44,063 nt of DNA from Candidatus Omnitrophota bacterium (GCA_013177805.1 JABLXU010000045.1:1-44063), one strand, 5' to 3'. Shown: positions 22,820 through 33,600, counted from the stretch's first letter. Notes: generated from the letters alone by a model not told the origin. Translations and numbers: made by a program.

Positions 22820-22986
22820 TGGATGCTGCCGGAAGCGACGGATAGCCTAAAACCAACATGCGATCCCTCCGGGACGAACCGCTTCCATTCCACGGATGAA
22901 ACCGGCGGTTCAGTCGGCCCATCGGTAAGTAACCTCCTGAAAACGCTCATGGGGAGCGCCTATTCGAAGAAAAGGAGGTTTTCCCG

Positions 22987-24063
22987 ATGAAAGGCAAGGC
23001 GATACGAAGCAGAGGACTCCGTTCAAACGGTGACGGCAAGCCCACGGCCGTCGACCTGTTCTGCGGTTGCGGCGGACTGACGGTGGGGTTGAAAAGAGCC
23101 GGATTCAGGGTCCTGGGTGCGGTGGACGTCGATCCGCTGTCCGTCAAAACCTACAAGGCGAACCATCGCGATGTCACATTATGGGAAAGGGACATCAGAG
23201 AACTTGATCCGCAGGAACTGCTCGACACGCTCGGATTGAAGAAAGGCGGACTCGACCTCCTGGCGGGGTGCCCGCCGTGCCAGGGTTTCTCCACGATGCG
23301 GACCCTGAACGGCAGTCTCATGGTTGATGACCCCAGGAACGACCTGCTGCTGGAGTTCGAACGGTTCGTGGAGGCTCTCCGGCCGCGTGCCGTGATGATG
23401 GAAAACGTCCCGGGGCTGGCGTACGACGAACGTTTCGAGGCCTTCCGCCGGAAGTTGAAGAACCTCGGATACCTGGGAGAGCATCGTATATTGAACGCCG
23501 CCCACTATGGTGTTCCGCAGAGGAGATGGAGGTTGATTTATTTGGCGGGGTTGGGCGTGACAATCCCCTTCGCCCGCAAAGCCGCCAAGATGAAAACGGT
23601 TGAGGATGCGATCGGCGGGCTGCCGAAAGCGGGTCAAAGCGGGGACCCCGTGCATGACATGCCTGAGAATCGGACTCCGAAAGTTCTGGAGGTCATCCGG
23701 CTTATCCCGAAAGACGGCGGAAGCCGCAGAGACCTTCCGGAGGAATTCCAGCTCGAGTGCCACAAGCGATGCAACGGATTCAAAGATGTTTACGGGCGCA
23801 TGGCCTGGAAGAAACCGGCTCCGACGATCACCGGCGGATGCTTCAACCCGTCAAAGGGGAGGTTCCTGCATCCGGAGGAGGACCGGGCGATCACCATGCG
23901 CGAGGCGGCGCTTCTGCAGGGTTTTCCACGCCGGTACAAGTTCCCGACCACCGAAAACAAGTCCGCCGTGGCTTTGATGATCGGCAACGCCCTGCCGCCG
24001 CCGATTATAGCGGCACACGGAAGAAGCATCAAACGGGTCCTGCGGAACAGCGCCGGGACATGA
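22987..24063 (+). CDS. DNA (cytosine-5) methyltransferase
   Basis: A 358-residue C5 methyltransferase. Motif I is AVDLFCGCGGLTVGLKRAGF, motif IV is GCPPCQGFST with catalytic Cys98, motif VI is ENVPG (from E139), motif VIII is QRRWR, motif IX is REAALLQGFP, and the C-terminal GNALPPPI is motif X. Its recognition sequence cannot be read from the protein. AGGAGG lies nine bases before the ATG, after a 167-base gap from brxL that holds nothing I recognise. The stop overlaps the helicase start, so the enzyme belongs to the downstream helicase/Vsr module. Confidence 0.93.
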   Translation: MKGKAIRSRGLRSNGDGKPTAVDLFCGCGGLTVGLKRAGFRVLGAVDVDPLSVKTYKANHRDVTLWERDIRELDPQELLDTLGLKKGGLDLLAGCPPCQGFSTMRTLNGSLMVDDPRNDLLLEFERFVEALRPRAVMMENVPGLAYDERFEAFRRKLKNLGYLGEHRILNAAHYGVPQRRWRLIYLAGLGVTIPFARKAAKMKTVEDAIGGLPKAGQSGDPVHDMPENRTPKVLEVIRLIPKDGGSRRDLPEEFQLECHKRCNGFKDVYGRMAWKKPAPTITGGCFNPSKGRFLHPEEDRAITMREAALLQGFPRRYKFPTTENKSAVALMIGNALPPPIIAAHGRSIKRVLRNSAGT

Positions 24064-27008
24064 CCATCAAAGAGAGGGACTGGATTCACATGAGTATCGA
24101 CCAGGTCTTGAGAAACGAGTTGACGCCGCAGCAATACGCAGCGGCGGTGGATACCGCCCGCGAGGTGTTGTGTCTGGCATGCGCCGGCTCGGGCAAGTCC
24201 AGGACGTTGGCTTACCGGATCGCCAGACTCCTCGCCCAGAATGAGCCGCCCGAAGGTATCGTGGCCTTTACATTCACCGAAAAGGCGGCCGAGTCCATCA
24301 AACGCCGGGTTTCTCAAGCCCTGACCACCGCAGGACTCGATCCCACCGTGATGGGGGCGATGTATATCGGAACCATCCACTCTTACTGCCAGCGCGTACT
24401 AGGCGACATGGACGCAACGTATCGACAGTACGACGTTCTTGACGAGAATCGGCTCAAACTCTACATGATTTCGCGTTATCACCGGTTGGGTCTTCAATCC
24501 TTCCGACTGCGCGCACGGAACAACAGCTATTTCGACACAGTAAAGCAGGCGTCGGATGCATGGAAGACCGCCAACGACGAGCTGTTGGACTTCAATACGG
24601 TCGCCGCCGAAGATCAAGACATCGGTGGCTTGCTCACCCGCATTCGGGACGGTCTCAGGGCGGATCAATATATCGATTTCTCGTTGATGATCCGGGATGT
24701 GGTCGAGGCGATCCGTTCCAATGCAGCCGGCGTGGAAAACGGCATTGGGAATTTGCGTCACCTCATGGTGGATGAGTACCAGGACGTCAACCCTTGTCAG
24801 GAGGAGCTGATCCGACTGTTGCATCAGCGCTCGCAGACGCTTTTTGTTGTTGGAGACGACGACCAGTCGATCTATGCATGGCGGGGGGCCGACGTCAGCA
24901 ACATTTTAGGTTTTCAACGACGCTATACCGGTTGCAGCGTGCACACCCTCTCCCAAAATTTCCGCAGCACGGAGCCCATCGTCCAGGCTTCGGACGCCTT
25001 CGCGGCCGCCATGCTGGGCCCGAGCCGGATTCCGAAAAATCCGGCGGCCTTTGCGAATCGGACACCCCAGGATTTTAGAGTGCTGTGGTTTCCGGACCGC
25101 GCCGCCGAGGCGGGATGGGTTGCGGATAGAATCCGGGATCTGTTGGGCACCGCTTATGATGACAACGGTGTCGTCCGTGGTTTGACGCCTGCTGATTTCG
25201 CGATTCTGATGCGCTCGACACGTCAGGCGGAGCAGGATGATACGCCGAGACATGCGGCGTTTACGACCGCACTGGAGACCCTCGGCATTCCTTTCAGTTT
25301 GGAAGCAGGCGGGGGGCCCTTCGACCGCCCGCAGACATCGGTTCTGCGCAGCACCTTTGAACTCCTCCGTAATACCCCGCTCGACCGGACCATGGTGCAA
25401 CAGCATTTCAACAGCGAGGTTCTGCCTGCGTTTCCCGATGCGGATTTCAATGCCCTGATCCGTGTCCTCACTGATTGGAGCCGCCGCATTCACCGCCCGC
25501 AAGGCTCGACGAGAATCCGACTCTATCCGCAACGGCTTGTCTACGATCTATTGGAGGCTTTCAACATCGCGCGGACGAATTTCAGCGACGATGTCATGCG
25601 GGACATCGGACTTTTCAGCCGCATGATTCTCGACGTCGAGACGGTGTATATGAGCGTGGACTCCGGACAACGTTTTTCAGAGGTCCTCAACTTTCTGCAG
25701 AATGCGGCCGAGACCGGTTACGATGTTTCCACCGACGATGTGCTTCAACGACCCGACGCTGTCACCGTGTCGACCGTTCACAAGATGAAAGGTCTCGAAT
25801 TCCCTTGCGTGTTCGTGGTTGATGTGGAAGCACATCGGTTCCCCAAGCGGAGGAGCAACTATTCGGGATGGCTGCCGCCGGGGGTCATGGCCGCAGCGAT
25901 CAACCGCGGTGCATACCAGAGCACCCCGGATGAGGAAATCCGGCTCTTCTACACCGCGGCGACGCGTGCCGAACGGTATCTTTACATAAGCGGGGCGGAG
26001 AGTCTGCCGCAGGCCAGACGGGCGGCCCGCCGGTCTCCCTACGCATTACAGATTGCGGCCCATCCGGCGGTGGTTCAAAACGCCGCAGGTCTTCCGACCG
26101 GTCTTCTTCAGGCTCCGCCGTGCCGGAGAATCGAGGATACCGATTACCCTACCAGTTTCACCGAGATCAGATACTACCTGCAATGCCCCAGGAGTTATCA
26201 ATTTCGGGAACGCTACGGTCTCAACCCGGTCGTCCCCGAAATGTTCGGTTACGGCCGGACCGTTCATACATCGATCCAAAAGCTTCACGAGCTTCACCCG
26301 GACTCTCCGCCGGCGGAGAACCAAGTGGAGCAGGTTGTGCTGAACACATTCCATTTGAAGCACGTTCCCCAAAGCGGCGATCCGGTGAACCGACCGGGCG
26401 CTTACGAGAATTCGAGAAATCGGGCGGTGGAAATCGCACAGGTTTACGTCGCGTCCTTCGGCGGGGATTTCGAGCGCGAAAGACAGGTTGAAGCGGTGTT
26501 TGAGATTCCGGCCTCCAACTGCGTCATCACCGGCTCGATTGATCTCCTGCTCCACGAGGATGACGATGGAAACATCCTCCAGGCCGAGATCATCGACTTC
26601 AAAACGATGGAAGGTGGAGAGACGCCGGGTGAGAACGACGACCTCGATTGGACCGAGCTTGCTTTACAGGTTCAACTATATGCAAGAGCCGCCGACCAGG
26701 TTCTCGGACAGAATGCGAGAACAGGCAGTGTTCATCTTCTGAAGGACAACCAGAGAGTTGAAGTGCCGATCACCCAGGAGGCGGTGGATTCAGCACTCGC
26801 AAACATCGAATGGGCGGTCACGGGAATTCTCGCGTCGGACTTTCCGATGCGACCGCATCCCGACAAATGCTCCAAGTGCGACTTCCAGAAAATCTGCCCC
26901 GGAACGCCGCAAGGCTTTCAAGTCCTCACGACCACTCCCCCCGAGCTCCACCTGCCGGGGCGCAGGGAGATGGCCAGGGCTTTCAGTTTGTATCAGGGAC
27001 AGGACTGA
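24060..27008 (+). CDS. UvrD/PcrA-like superfamily 1 helicase with C-terminal PD-(D/E)XK Fe-S nuclease
   Basis: A 982-residue helicase-nuclease. Helicase motif I is AGSGKS (42-47), motif II VDEYQDVN (D238 E239), motif III GDDDQSIYAWRGAD, and a late motif is TVSTVHKMKGLEFPCVFVV. The C-terminal domain starts FTEIRYYLQCPRSYQFRERY with Cys709. It has nuclease-like ITGSIDLL and AEIIDFKTME, and ends with the cluster C937-x2-C940-x5-C946, as in Cas4 and AddB iron-sulfur nucleases. ATG 24060 overlaps the methyltransferase stop (ATGA). It could degrade unmodified DNA or process repair intermediates made by Vsr. The first is the more interesting guess. Confidence 0.9.
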   Translation: MTIKERDWIHMSIDQVLRNELTPQQYAAAVDTAREVLCLACAGSGKSRTLAYRIARLLAQNEPPEGIVAFTFTEKAAESIKRRVSQALTTAGLDPTVMGAMYIGTIHSYCQRVLGDMDATYRQYDVLDENRLKLYMISRYHRLGLQSFRLRARNNSYFDTVKQASDAWKTANDELLDFNTVAAEDQDIGGLLTRIRDGLRADQYIDFSLMIRDVVEAIRSNAAGVENGIGNLRHLMVDEYQDVNPCQEELIRLLHQRSQTLFVVGDDDQSIYAWRGADVSNILGFQRRYTGCSVHTLSQNFRSTEPIVQASDAFAAAMLGPSRIPKNPAAFANRTPQDFRVLWFPDRAAEAGWVADRIRDLLGTAYDDNGVVRGLTPADFAILMRSTRQAEQDDTPRHAAFTTALETLGIPFSLEAGGGPFDRPQTSVLRSTFELLRNTPLDRTMVQQHFNSEVLPAFPDADFNALIRVLTDWSRRIHRPQGSTRIRLYPQRLVYDLLEAFNIARTNFSDDVMRDIGLFSRMILDVETVYMSVDSGQRFSEVLNFLQNAAETGYDVSTDDVLQRPDAVTVSTVHKMKGLEFPCVFVVDVEAHRFPKRRSNYSGWLPPGVMAAAINRGAYQSTPDEEIRLFYTAATRAERYLYISGAESLPQARRAARRSPYALQIAAHPAVVQNAAGLPTGLLQAPPCRRIEDTDYPTSFTEIRYYLQCPRSYQFRERYGLNPVVPEMFGYGRTVHTSIQKLHELHPDSPPAENQVEQVVLNTFHLKHVPQSGDPVNRPGAYENSRNRAVEIAQVYVASFGGDFERERQVEAVFEIPASNCVITGSIDLLLHEDDDGNILQAEIIDFKTMEGGETPGENDDLDWTELALQVQLYARAADQVLGQNARTGSVHLLKDNQRVEVPITQEAVDSALANIEWAVTGILASDFPMRPHPDKCSKCDFQKICPGTPQGFQVLTTTPPELHLPGRREMARAFSLYQGQD

Positions 27009-27445
27009 TGCCGGACAACCTGACACCCGAACAGCGCCGCTACTGTATGTCCCGCATCAAGGGGAAGGATACGGGTCTGGAGGTGCGGGTGCGGTCGGCG
27101 CTTCATAGGAGAGGTTTGAGGTTCCGCAAGCACGTCAAAGAACTGCCCGGCAGGCCGGATATCGTCTTCAGCAAGGCTCGGGTCGCGGTCTTCGTGGACG
27201 GCGATTTTTGGCACGGATACCGATTCCCTTCCTGGGAGGACAAGGTCTCTGATTTTTGGAAAAAGAAGATAAACAAGAACCGGGAACGGGACGCCGCAAA
27301 CCATCGGAAACTGCGGCAGATGGAATGGACGGTGATCCGCCTGTGGCAGCATGAAGTCGAAGAGGATTTCGATGCATGCATTGATCGGATACTCGCAGCG
27401 GTCCGCGGGCACGAAGAGAAAACCAACTCAAATCAGGAGGCATGA
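27008..27445 (+). CDS. vsr: Very-short-patch-repair (Vsr) family endonuclease
   Basis: A 145-residue Vsr-like endonuclease. It starts with the family signature LTPEQRRYCMSRIKGKDTGL, and the PD-(D/E)XK-related core is GRPDIVF with Asp51 and VFVDGDFWHG with His69. Vsr enzymes nick beside T:G mismatches made by deamination of 5-methylcytosine, which suits the methyltransferase two genes upstream. The Cys and His residues that bind structural zinc in E. coli Vsr (the CFWHHHHC region) are missing here, where the sequence reads DFWHGYRF. It overlaps the helicase stop as TGATG. A restriction rather than repair role is possible. Confidence 0.88.
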   Translation: MPDNLTPEQRRYCMSRIKGKDTGLEVRVRSALHRRGLRFRKHVKELPGRPDIVFSKARVAVFVDGDFWHGYRFPSWEDKVSDFWKKKINKNRERDAANHRKLRQMEWTVIRLWQHEVEEDFDACIDRILAAVRGHEEKTNSNQEA

Positions 27446-27447
27446 AA

Positions 27448-27681
27448 ATGTCGAAGCGCAAGACTTACCACGTGTTACCCAATACCGACGGCGGCTGGAA
27501 GGTCAAAGAGGAGGAGGCATCAAGGGCTACCAGTAAGCACGAAACGAAAGCGGAAGCCGTTGAGCGTGCCAAGGAGCTGGCGAAGAATCAGGTACTTGGA
27601 CAAGTCGTTATCCACAAACAGGACGGAACTATCCAGACCGAGCATACTTACGGTAAGGACCCGTATCCGCCGAAGGGTTGA
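27448..27681 (+). CDS. DUF2188 small protein
   Basis: A 77-residue protein with the DUF2188 pattern: YHVLPNTDGGWKVKEE, then TKAEAVERAKELAKNQ, then VVIHKQDGTIQTEHTYG followed by DPYPPKG. ATG 27448 is chosen because AGGAGG (27435-27440) is at proper distance, whereas ATG 27442 would be too close; 27442 would overlap the vsr stop as ATGA. The family's function is unknown. It commonly trails DNA-modification or stress genes. It is the last gene of the operon. Confidence 0.8.
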   Translation: MSKRKTYHVLPNTDGGWKVKEEEASRATSKHETKAEAVERAKELAKNQVLGQVVIHKQDGTIQTEHTYGKDPYPPKG

Positions 27682-28041
27682 TGGCGGATGGCTTTCCGTA
27701 TTTGGATCGCGGCAGGCACTTGTGACAAGTTCACGACTCGACTTGCGACATCCGCATTGGATCGAGTAATTGCGAAATCGGAATCACCCTCACTTCCGCC
27801 TCATCGGGGGGGGAGCCAGATTTTTGATAATCCGTTGATATTGAAGGACTTCGATTAACGGTGGGAGAAAGAGAACAACTAGGAAAAGGGTTGCACAAGG
27901 GGAGCCAAAATTAAATCCGCAGATTTTAGCGGTTCTTGTTTACCACAAGACCCCGTGGGGTGACCTTACGGGGTTTCGTCGTTTCTGGCGTGCCCACGCC
28001 GACTGACGCCCGCCTGCACACTTACTCTGATTCTCCGTTTC
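27682..28041. other. Non-coding gap between DUF2188 gene and IS1634 remnant B
   Basis: 360 bases without a supportable gene. They hold a poly-G run near 27807-27814 and the terminator-like hairpin listed separately. I see no gene, tRNA or clear attachment site. Confidence 0.5.
27950..27974 (+). terminator. Candidate terminator of the defence operon
   Basis: ACCCCGT (27950-27956) pairs with ACGGGGT (27968-27974) around an 11-base loop, followed by TTCGTCGTTTCT. The T tract is imperfect. It lies about 270 bases after the last gene and before the IS remnant, which suits the end of the operon. Confidence 0.5.
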
Positions 28042-28636
28042 AACGGATCTTCACCCCCAACGCCATATCGAGAAGAGATTGTATGTAATTCATTTTATTA
28101 GGTTTTACGCTGATCCGGCATTTTTTTTCCTCGTGACTACCCGGACGTTTCCCACGGCAGGACCTCCGGCAGGCGGATATCCAATGCCTGGAGCAAGCGC
28201 TGCGATTCGTCCCGCGGCGTGGGGATCTTCTGGCAGACGGCCCGGCCCGTGGATCTCCATCGCGCTCAGGGTGGCCAATTGCTGCAATCCTTCCTCCACG
28301 GTGCAGTCGAAGTCCGCCCAGGCCCGCCGCAAGGCCCGCACGATCAAATACGCCAGCATCACCACCAGCACGTGGCCGCGGGTGCCGGCCTCGGTGCGGA
28401 CAAACACCGGCCGGACTTCCCAGTGCGAGAGTGGGTTCCCCCGCCGTGAGCGCGGGCAGATCGCCCTTATGCCGGAGGACCAATTCGAGGACGGCGATCT
28501 CTTCCGGTTTGCACCGGGTCAGATTGGCGACCGTCCGGTTCTTGACCTTTCCCCCTTCGCGGTAGGATTCGCGCAAGAGGACATTCTTATAAGTCTTGCC
28601 GTTCTTAGACATGCGTATGGGCTTGGTGATATACAT
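28042..28636 (-). pseudogene. IS1634-type transposase remnant, copy B, internally deleted
   Basis: Read on the minus strand, the start is preserved from ATG 28636: MYITKPIRMSKNGKTYKNVL, then KVKNRTVANLTRCKPEEIAV. After about 70 codons the sequence jumps at 28426/28427 to the C-terminal part, VRPVFVRTEAGTRGHVLVVM, with later frameshifts. The central catalytic region is gone. Bases 28042-28426 match copy A (4613-5003) closely, with a few small indels, and both lie in the same orientation. It marks the right flank of the defence island and cannot encode an active enzyme. Confidence 0.82.
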
Positions 28637-28680
28637 GAGTACCATTATGCATGGTTAAATATCATCATATTAAAAACTCT

Positions 28681-29134
28681 GTAACAGATCACCCTTCTGA
28701 AATGATAACCAGTGGAAAATGCGGCAGGTACCCGGTGCGGACGTACTCCCGCAGGGTGGTCACTAGGGTCGCGATGGGATTGAAGCTGCGCCGTTTCAAG
28801 GAGCATGGGAATCATCCCGAACGGGGTGTAAGGCGCAGGCGAGGAAGATTGGAGCCGCTGGGCGATTTCCAGGAACAGAAAGATGAGCGCTTCCTTGCCC
28901 GCGATCAGGATCTGTTGCGCGAGGAGACGGGCTTGCGCTTCCCCCAGCGCGAGGCCCAAATGGAGCAATTCGGCGAGAATTGGCTCGACGATGGCGGTCC
29001 GGTGCTTGTCGACGTTTAAATTTCAAAGCCGGCCGGAAAGATACGCTTAGTGTAATTTATTTTTTTGCGGGGCGGGATTTTTGAGTAAAAGGGGGGGGTA
29101 GGGGAGCGGTTTTTTCAGATGGGTGACCTGTTAC
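28681..29134 (-). mobile_element. Internally deleted IS66-type element with both terminal inverted repeats
   Basis: The right-hand end of the transposase frame is at 28681, GTAACAGATCACCCTTCTGA. The other end reads, on the minus strand from 29134, GTAACAGGTCACCCATCTGA. Inside, on the minus strand, an IS66-like N-terminal region (IAQRLQSSSPAPYTPFGMIP) is joined directly to a C-terminal piece (FNPIATLVTTLREYVRTGYL) that stops at the end, so about the whole catalytic core has been lost. No matching 8-bp target duplication flanks it. This is a 454-bp non-autonomous derivative that an active IS66 relative might mobilise. Confidence 0.7.
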
Positions 29135-29872
29135 GATTAATGAATGGAAAGAATCCCATTCTCGATTAGGCGAAGCGGAACCGGTACTGATTTCCTCTCT
29201 ACGATCTAATCAAATAGTTTATATTTTATCCTTTGTTTTTTTTATCTCATTCATTTCCCTGAAAATATATATATATTGTATGTAGATTTTACGAAGTGAT
29301 ATATTCGTGATATGAGTATTGATAGGAAGGCTAAACGATCCCTCTCCCTCCTCCCTCTTCCTCCGGTAGAGGGTGAGGGAAATGGAAAGTCCTGACTTCG
29401 GCGCCTCTCACCCCGGCCTTCTCCCAAAGGGCGAGGGAGAAATATTTTATTTCTTGGGCTATATCATGACACCGTTTTTTTCCTTTGATCGGCTTATTTC
29501 TCGAGTACGCGCTTACCGGATGAACCACTTTTCATCCCTTCAACAATATATTTGGCACCTGGTTCTGACCATTCATCACAAAGAGAACACCTTTCCGTTT
29601 CATTCATTATATATCCTGAGATGATTGCGGTTATTTGCTGGCTCGCGGATCATGGCGAAACGATTTCTTGCGCGGCGGTCCCGGGATAGGGGGGAGAGAA
29701 AAGAGAGAGTTAAGCGCTACGAGGGCGAAATGCCAATCACCGATGGACGGGCAAGCCGTTCCGATATGAGAAAAACATGAATTTCCTGGGGATCGGCAAC
29801 CATCGGCAAGTCAATGATACCAGGCCTCCTCTCCCGCGGAAAGGGAAAAGCCATCCTTTGGAGGATCGAACA
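29135..29872. other. A+T-rich non-coding stretch
   Basis: 738 bases without a supportable gene. The part at about 29200-29300 is markedly A+T-rich (ATATATATAT at about 29267). A CTCTCCC...GAGGGTGAGGG palindromic block lies at about 29340-29370, followed by CTCACCCCGGCCTTCTCCC and GGGCGAGGGAGA. This is the kind of dispersed intergenic repeat seen again at 39360-39390. Promoters for the HD gene presumably lie here but none is convincing. Confidence 0.45.
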
Positions 29873-30523
29873 ATGAATGTGGAAATTGCACGGCAATTCA
29901 TGGAAAAACATGTCACGGACCGGGAACACGCGCTGCATGTCGAGAACCTGTCTCTCCAGTTGTTCGATCAATTGCGGGAATTGCACCACGGCGGAGAGAT
30001 CGAACGCCAATTGCTGCAATGCGCCGCCTATCTGCATGATATCGGTTGCGTGGTCAGCTATCAGAAACATCACGTCAATTCCTTGCGGATCATCTTGGAT
30101 GCCAATTTGCCGTCGTTCCGTTCCCGGGAAAAACAGATGATCGCCAACATCGCCCGCTATCATCGGAAATCGACGCCCAAACACAAGCATTATGAATTTG
30201 CCTCCCTCCCGCCGGACGATCAAACCACGGTGAAAAAAATGAGCGCCCTGCTCCGCATCGCCGACGCCCTCGACCGCAGCCACGGCTCGAAAATCCAGTC
30301 GCTCCAATGCACCCTCGTCAATAGCAAGTGTTACTGCGTGCTCTCCGCCAAGGAAGATTGTCCGGAAGAAAAATCAGCCGTCCTGAAACGAAAAGATCTC
30401 TTTCGGGATGTTTTTGGAGTAAACTTCCGGATCGCCGTGGAAATAGAGGAAAAATCCGATGATTCATCCCACATTTATCAGGAGATGGCCCCGGTCTATA
30501 ATGAGTTGCAAACCATTGGGTGA
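29873..30523 (+). CDS. HD-domain protein (Ppx/GppA C-terminal-like phosphohydrolase)
   Basis: A 216-residue HD-domain protein. The metal-binding histidines and the HD pair are seen in EHALHVENLS and CAAYLHDIGCVVSYQKHHVN (the HD lies at residues about 58-59), with a later IARYHRK and LLRIADALDRSHG. This arrangement matches the HD domain appended to Ppx/GppA exopolyphosphatases, here as a stand-alone protein. A GGAGG lies eight bases before ATG 29873, which decides the start against 29777. It probably hydrolyses a nucleotide or phosphate ester. The substrate is unknown. Confidence 0.8.
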   Translation: MNVEIARQFMEKHVTDREHALHVENLSLQLFDQLRELHHGGEIERQLLQCAAYLHDIGCVVSYQKHHVNSLRIILDANLPSFRSREKQMIANIARYHRKSTPKHKHYEFASLPPDDQTTVKKMSALLRIADALDRSHGSKIQSLQCTLVNSKCYCVLSAKEDCPEEKSAVLKRKDLFRDVFGVNFRIAVEIEEKSDDSSHIYQEMAPVYNELQTIG

Positions 30524-30640
30524 TTGAATGCTACACAACCTCGCGGGGGGGCTGTCCCGATTCCGCATCAAGCCTTAAAAATCCGCCAAGCCCTCTCCCC
30601 AGACACGGATCCTATTTTTGTCATAAAAAGGATGTCCTTC

Positions 30641-33600
30641 ATGATACGAACCGGAACGGCTTGGATGGTCTTGAGTTTCTTGGTCATGCCGGGGGCGGAC
30701 AATCCTTCCCTTGGAACATCTCAATCGGCATATCCCATTATTTCCGAGTTCATGGCTCATAACACCCAGACCGTGGCGGACGGAGACGGCGATTATTCCG
30801 ATTGGATCGAGATTTACAATCCTACTGGCGAAAATCTCAACATCAATTCCTGGTATCCGACCGATGATCTTACCCGGCTGGATAAATGGCGTTTTCCCTC
30901 TTCGGACGTGATCGGATTAACTTTACCTCCCGGCGGATATTTGATTGTGTTTGCCTCGGGAAAGGAATCGGCTGGCTCTCCTTACATTGACAGCGCGTCC
31001 TTTGTTCATGCCAATTTTAAATTATCGGCCGAGGGCGAAGACCTGGCCTTGGTGACGCCCGACGGCCAGACCGTTGCGCATGCCTACGAAAAATTTCCGC
31101 AACAACGCATGGATATTTCCTACGGAACACCGGAATCCCTGGAGGGAACCGGCTATTTCACATCCCCGACTCCCGGTCAAAAAAACACTTCCCTCTATGG
31201 GGGCGTCGTAAAGGATACGAAATTCAACGTGGACCGGGGTTTTTACAGGGAACCCTTCGAGCTGGAAATCACCACGAGCACGGAAAACGCCACGATACGG
31301 TACACGCTGGATGGCTCCGAACCTACGGTAGACAGTGGATTGATATATGAAACGCCGATTCCCATCGGGGGTACAACCACCATCCGGGCCGCCGCTTTCA
31401 AGGACGGATATTTACCAAGTAATGTGGATACCCAGACCTACTTGTTTGTTGCCGATATTCTGACCCAATCCGCAGACGGCTCCGCTCCGGGCAGCGGCTG
31501 GCCGGCGCCCACCAACATCCGGAGTTTGGCGCAACGCAATCCCGGCAATCCGGGGAACCCGGGGCCGGGCGGGGGAGGAAGCCAGGCCATCGATTATGGC
31601 ATGGATCCGGATGTCATCAACGATCCCCGCTATCGGGATCTCATGGACGACGCCTTACTGTCGATACCCTCCCTCTCCATCGTGACCGATTTAAAAAACC
31701 TTTTCGACAAGACATCCGGGATTTACATGAACGCCACGCAAGACGGCAGCCAGTGGGAAAGACCGGTTTCTCTGGAATTAATCCCTCCCCAGGGTGCGAA
31801 AGGATTTCAAATCGATGCGGGACTTCGCATCCGGGGCGGAGTCAGCCGCGCCAGCAGCAATCCCAAACACAGTTTTCGTCTTTTCTTCCGTTCGAAATAT
31901 GGCGGTAAACTCAAGTATCCTTTGTTTGAAGAAGAAGGCGCGAAGGAATTCGACCGGGTGGATTTGCGCACATCCCAAAATTTCTCCTGGAATTTCACCA
32001 GCCCCGCCGGTTTCACCTTTTTGGACGACATTTTCACCCGGGATTCGGAACGGGCCATGGGAAAATCCTATACGCGCAGCCGGTATTATCATCTCTACCT
32101 CAATGGCCAGTATTGGGGAATTTACCAAACCGAAGAACGTCCCGATTGCCACTACGCCGCCTCGTATATGGGAGGAAACGCGGACGACTACGACTCGATC
32201 AAAGCCGATAACGATAACGGGACCATCTACGCGGTGGATGGAAATTTGACTCTGTATCAACAGCTCTGGACGGAGGTCAGCACCGGCGTCAGCCAGAACG
32301 AAAAGTATTTCCGGCTGCAAGGCTTGGACCTGGATGGACTGACTCCGGTAGCGGATTACCCGAAATTACTGGACGTGGACAGTTTGATCGATTACATGCT
32401 CTTGATTTACTATGCCGGCAACCGCGACTGCCCCCTGGGCCCGCCCGGTTCCGATTCGCGGCCCCGCAACCTGTTCGCGGTCATCAACCGGGTGAATCCT
32501 GCGGGAGTGCAGTTCATCACCCATGACAATGAGCAAAGCCTCGGGCTGGATATGTCCGGTTCCGTGAGCGTGAATGTAAACCGGGTCAATGTAAATCTCA
32601 ACTCATCGTTGAGCCAAAAAAAATATTTCAATCCCTGGTGGCTGCACGAGAAACTCATGACCGACAACGCGGAATACCGCTTGCGTTTCGCCGACCGGGT
32701 TTACAAGCATTTCTTCAACCAGGGGGTGTTGACCACCGAAGCCGCCGTGGCGCGGTTACTCGCCCGCAAGGCGGAAATCGATATGGCCATCCTGGCGGAA
32801 TCGGCCCGCTGGGGGGATTACCTTTCCCCGAATTCCCCTCGCACCAAGGATGATGACTGGCTTCCAGCCGTCAACAAGATTGTGAATAATTTTCTGCAAG
32901 CCAGCCCCAATCCGCGAACCACGATTGTTTTCAACCAAATCAAGGCCAAAGGCTGGTATCCCAGCGTCACTCCCCCCGCGATGAATCAATGGGGAGGGGA
33001 AATCCCGCCGGGATTCGCGCTGGTTCTTTCTTCCTCCTCGGGTTTGATTTACTACACGCTGGATGGATCCGATCCCCGGCTGGCCGATGGCATTATCAAT
33101 CCCCGCGCGGACTTGTATGAAAGTCCCATCCCCCTGGATCGATCCGCCCGCGTCAAGGCGCGGGTTCTCGACAGTGGGACCTGGTCTCCCCTGGCCGATG
33201 CCTTGTTCACGGCCGCCAATCCGGTCCTGCAGCACTTGCGCATCACGGAAATTCACTACCATCCCGCCGCCCCGGACGCGCGGGAAGCGGCGGCTGGCTA
33301 CACGGACGGAGACGATTTTGAATTCATCGAACTATACAATACCAGTTTCGATCAAACACTCGATTTAGCTGGCGTCTCCCTCGCGGGCGGCGTCGAATAT
33401 ACTTTTGACGTGAACGAACACCCCTTTTTGAATCCCCGCCAAATTTTGCTTCTGGTCAGCAAACGCTCCGCTTTCGAATTCCGGTATGGAATTAATTTAC
33501 CCGTCCATGACTCGTATGCGCGGAATTTGAATAACGGAGGAGAACTAGTCCAGTTACTGGATTCCTCGGGCGGCACGATCCTGCAATTCGAATACGATGA

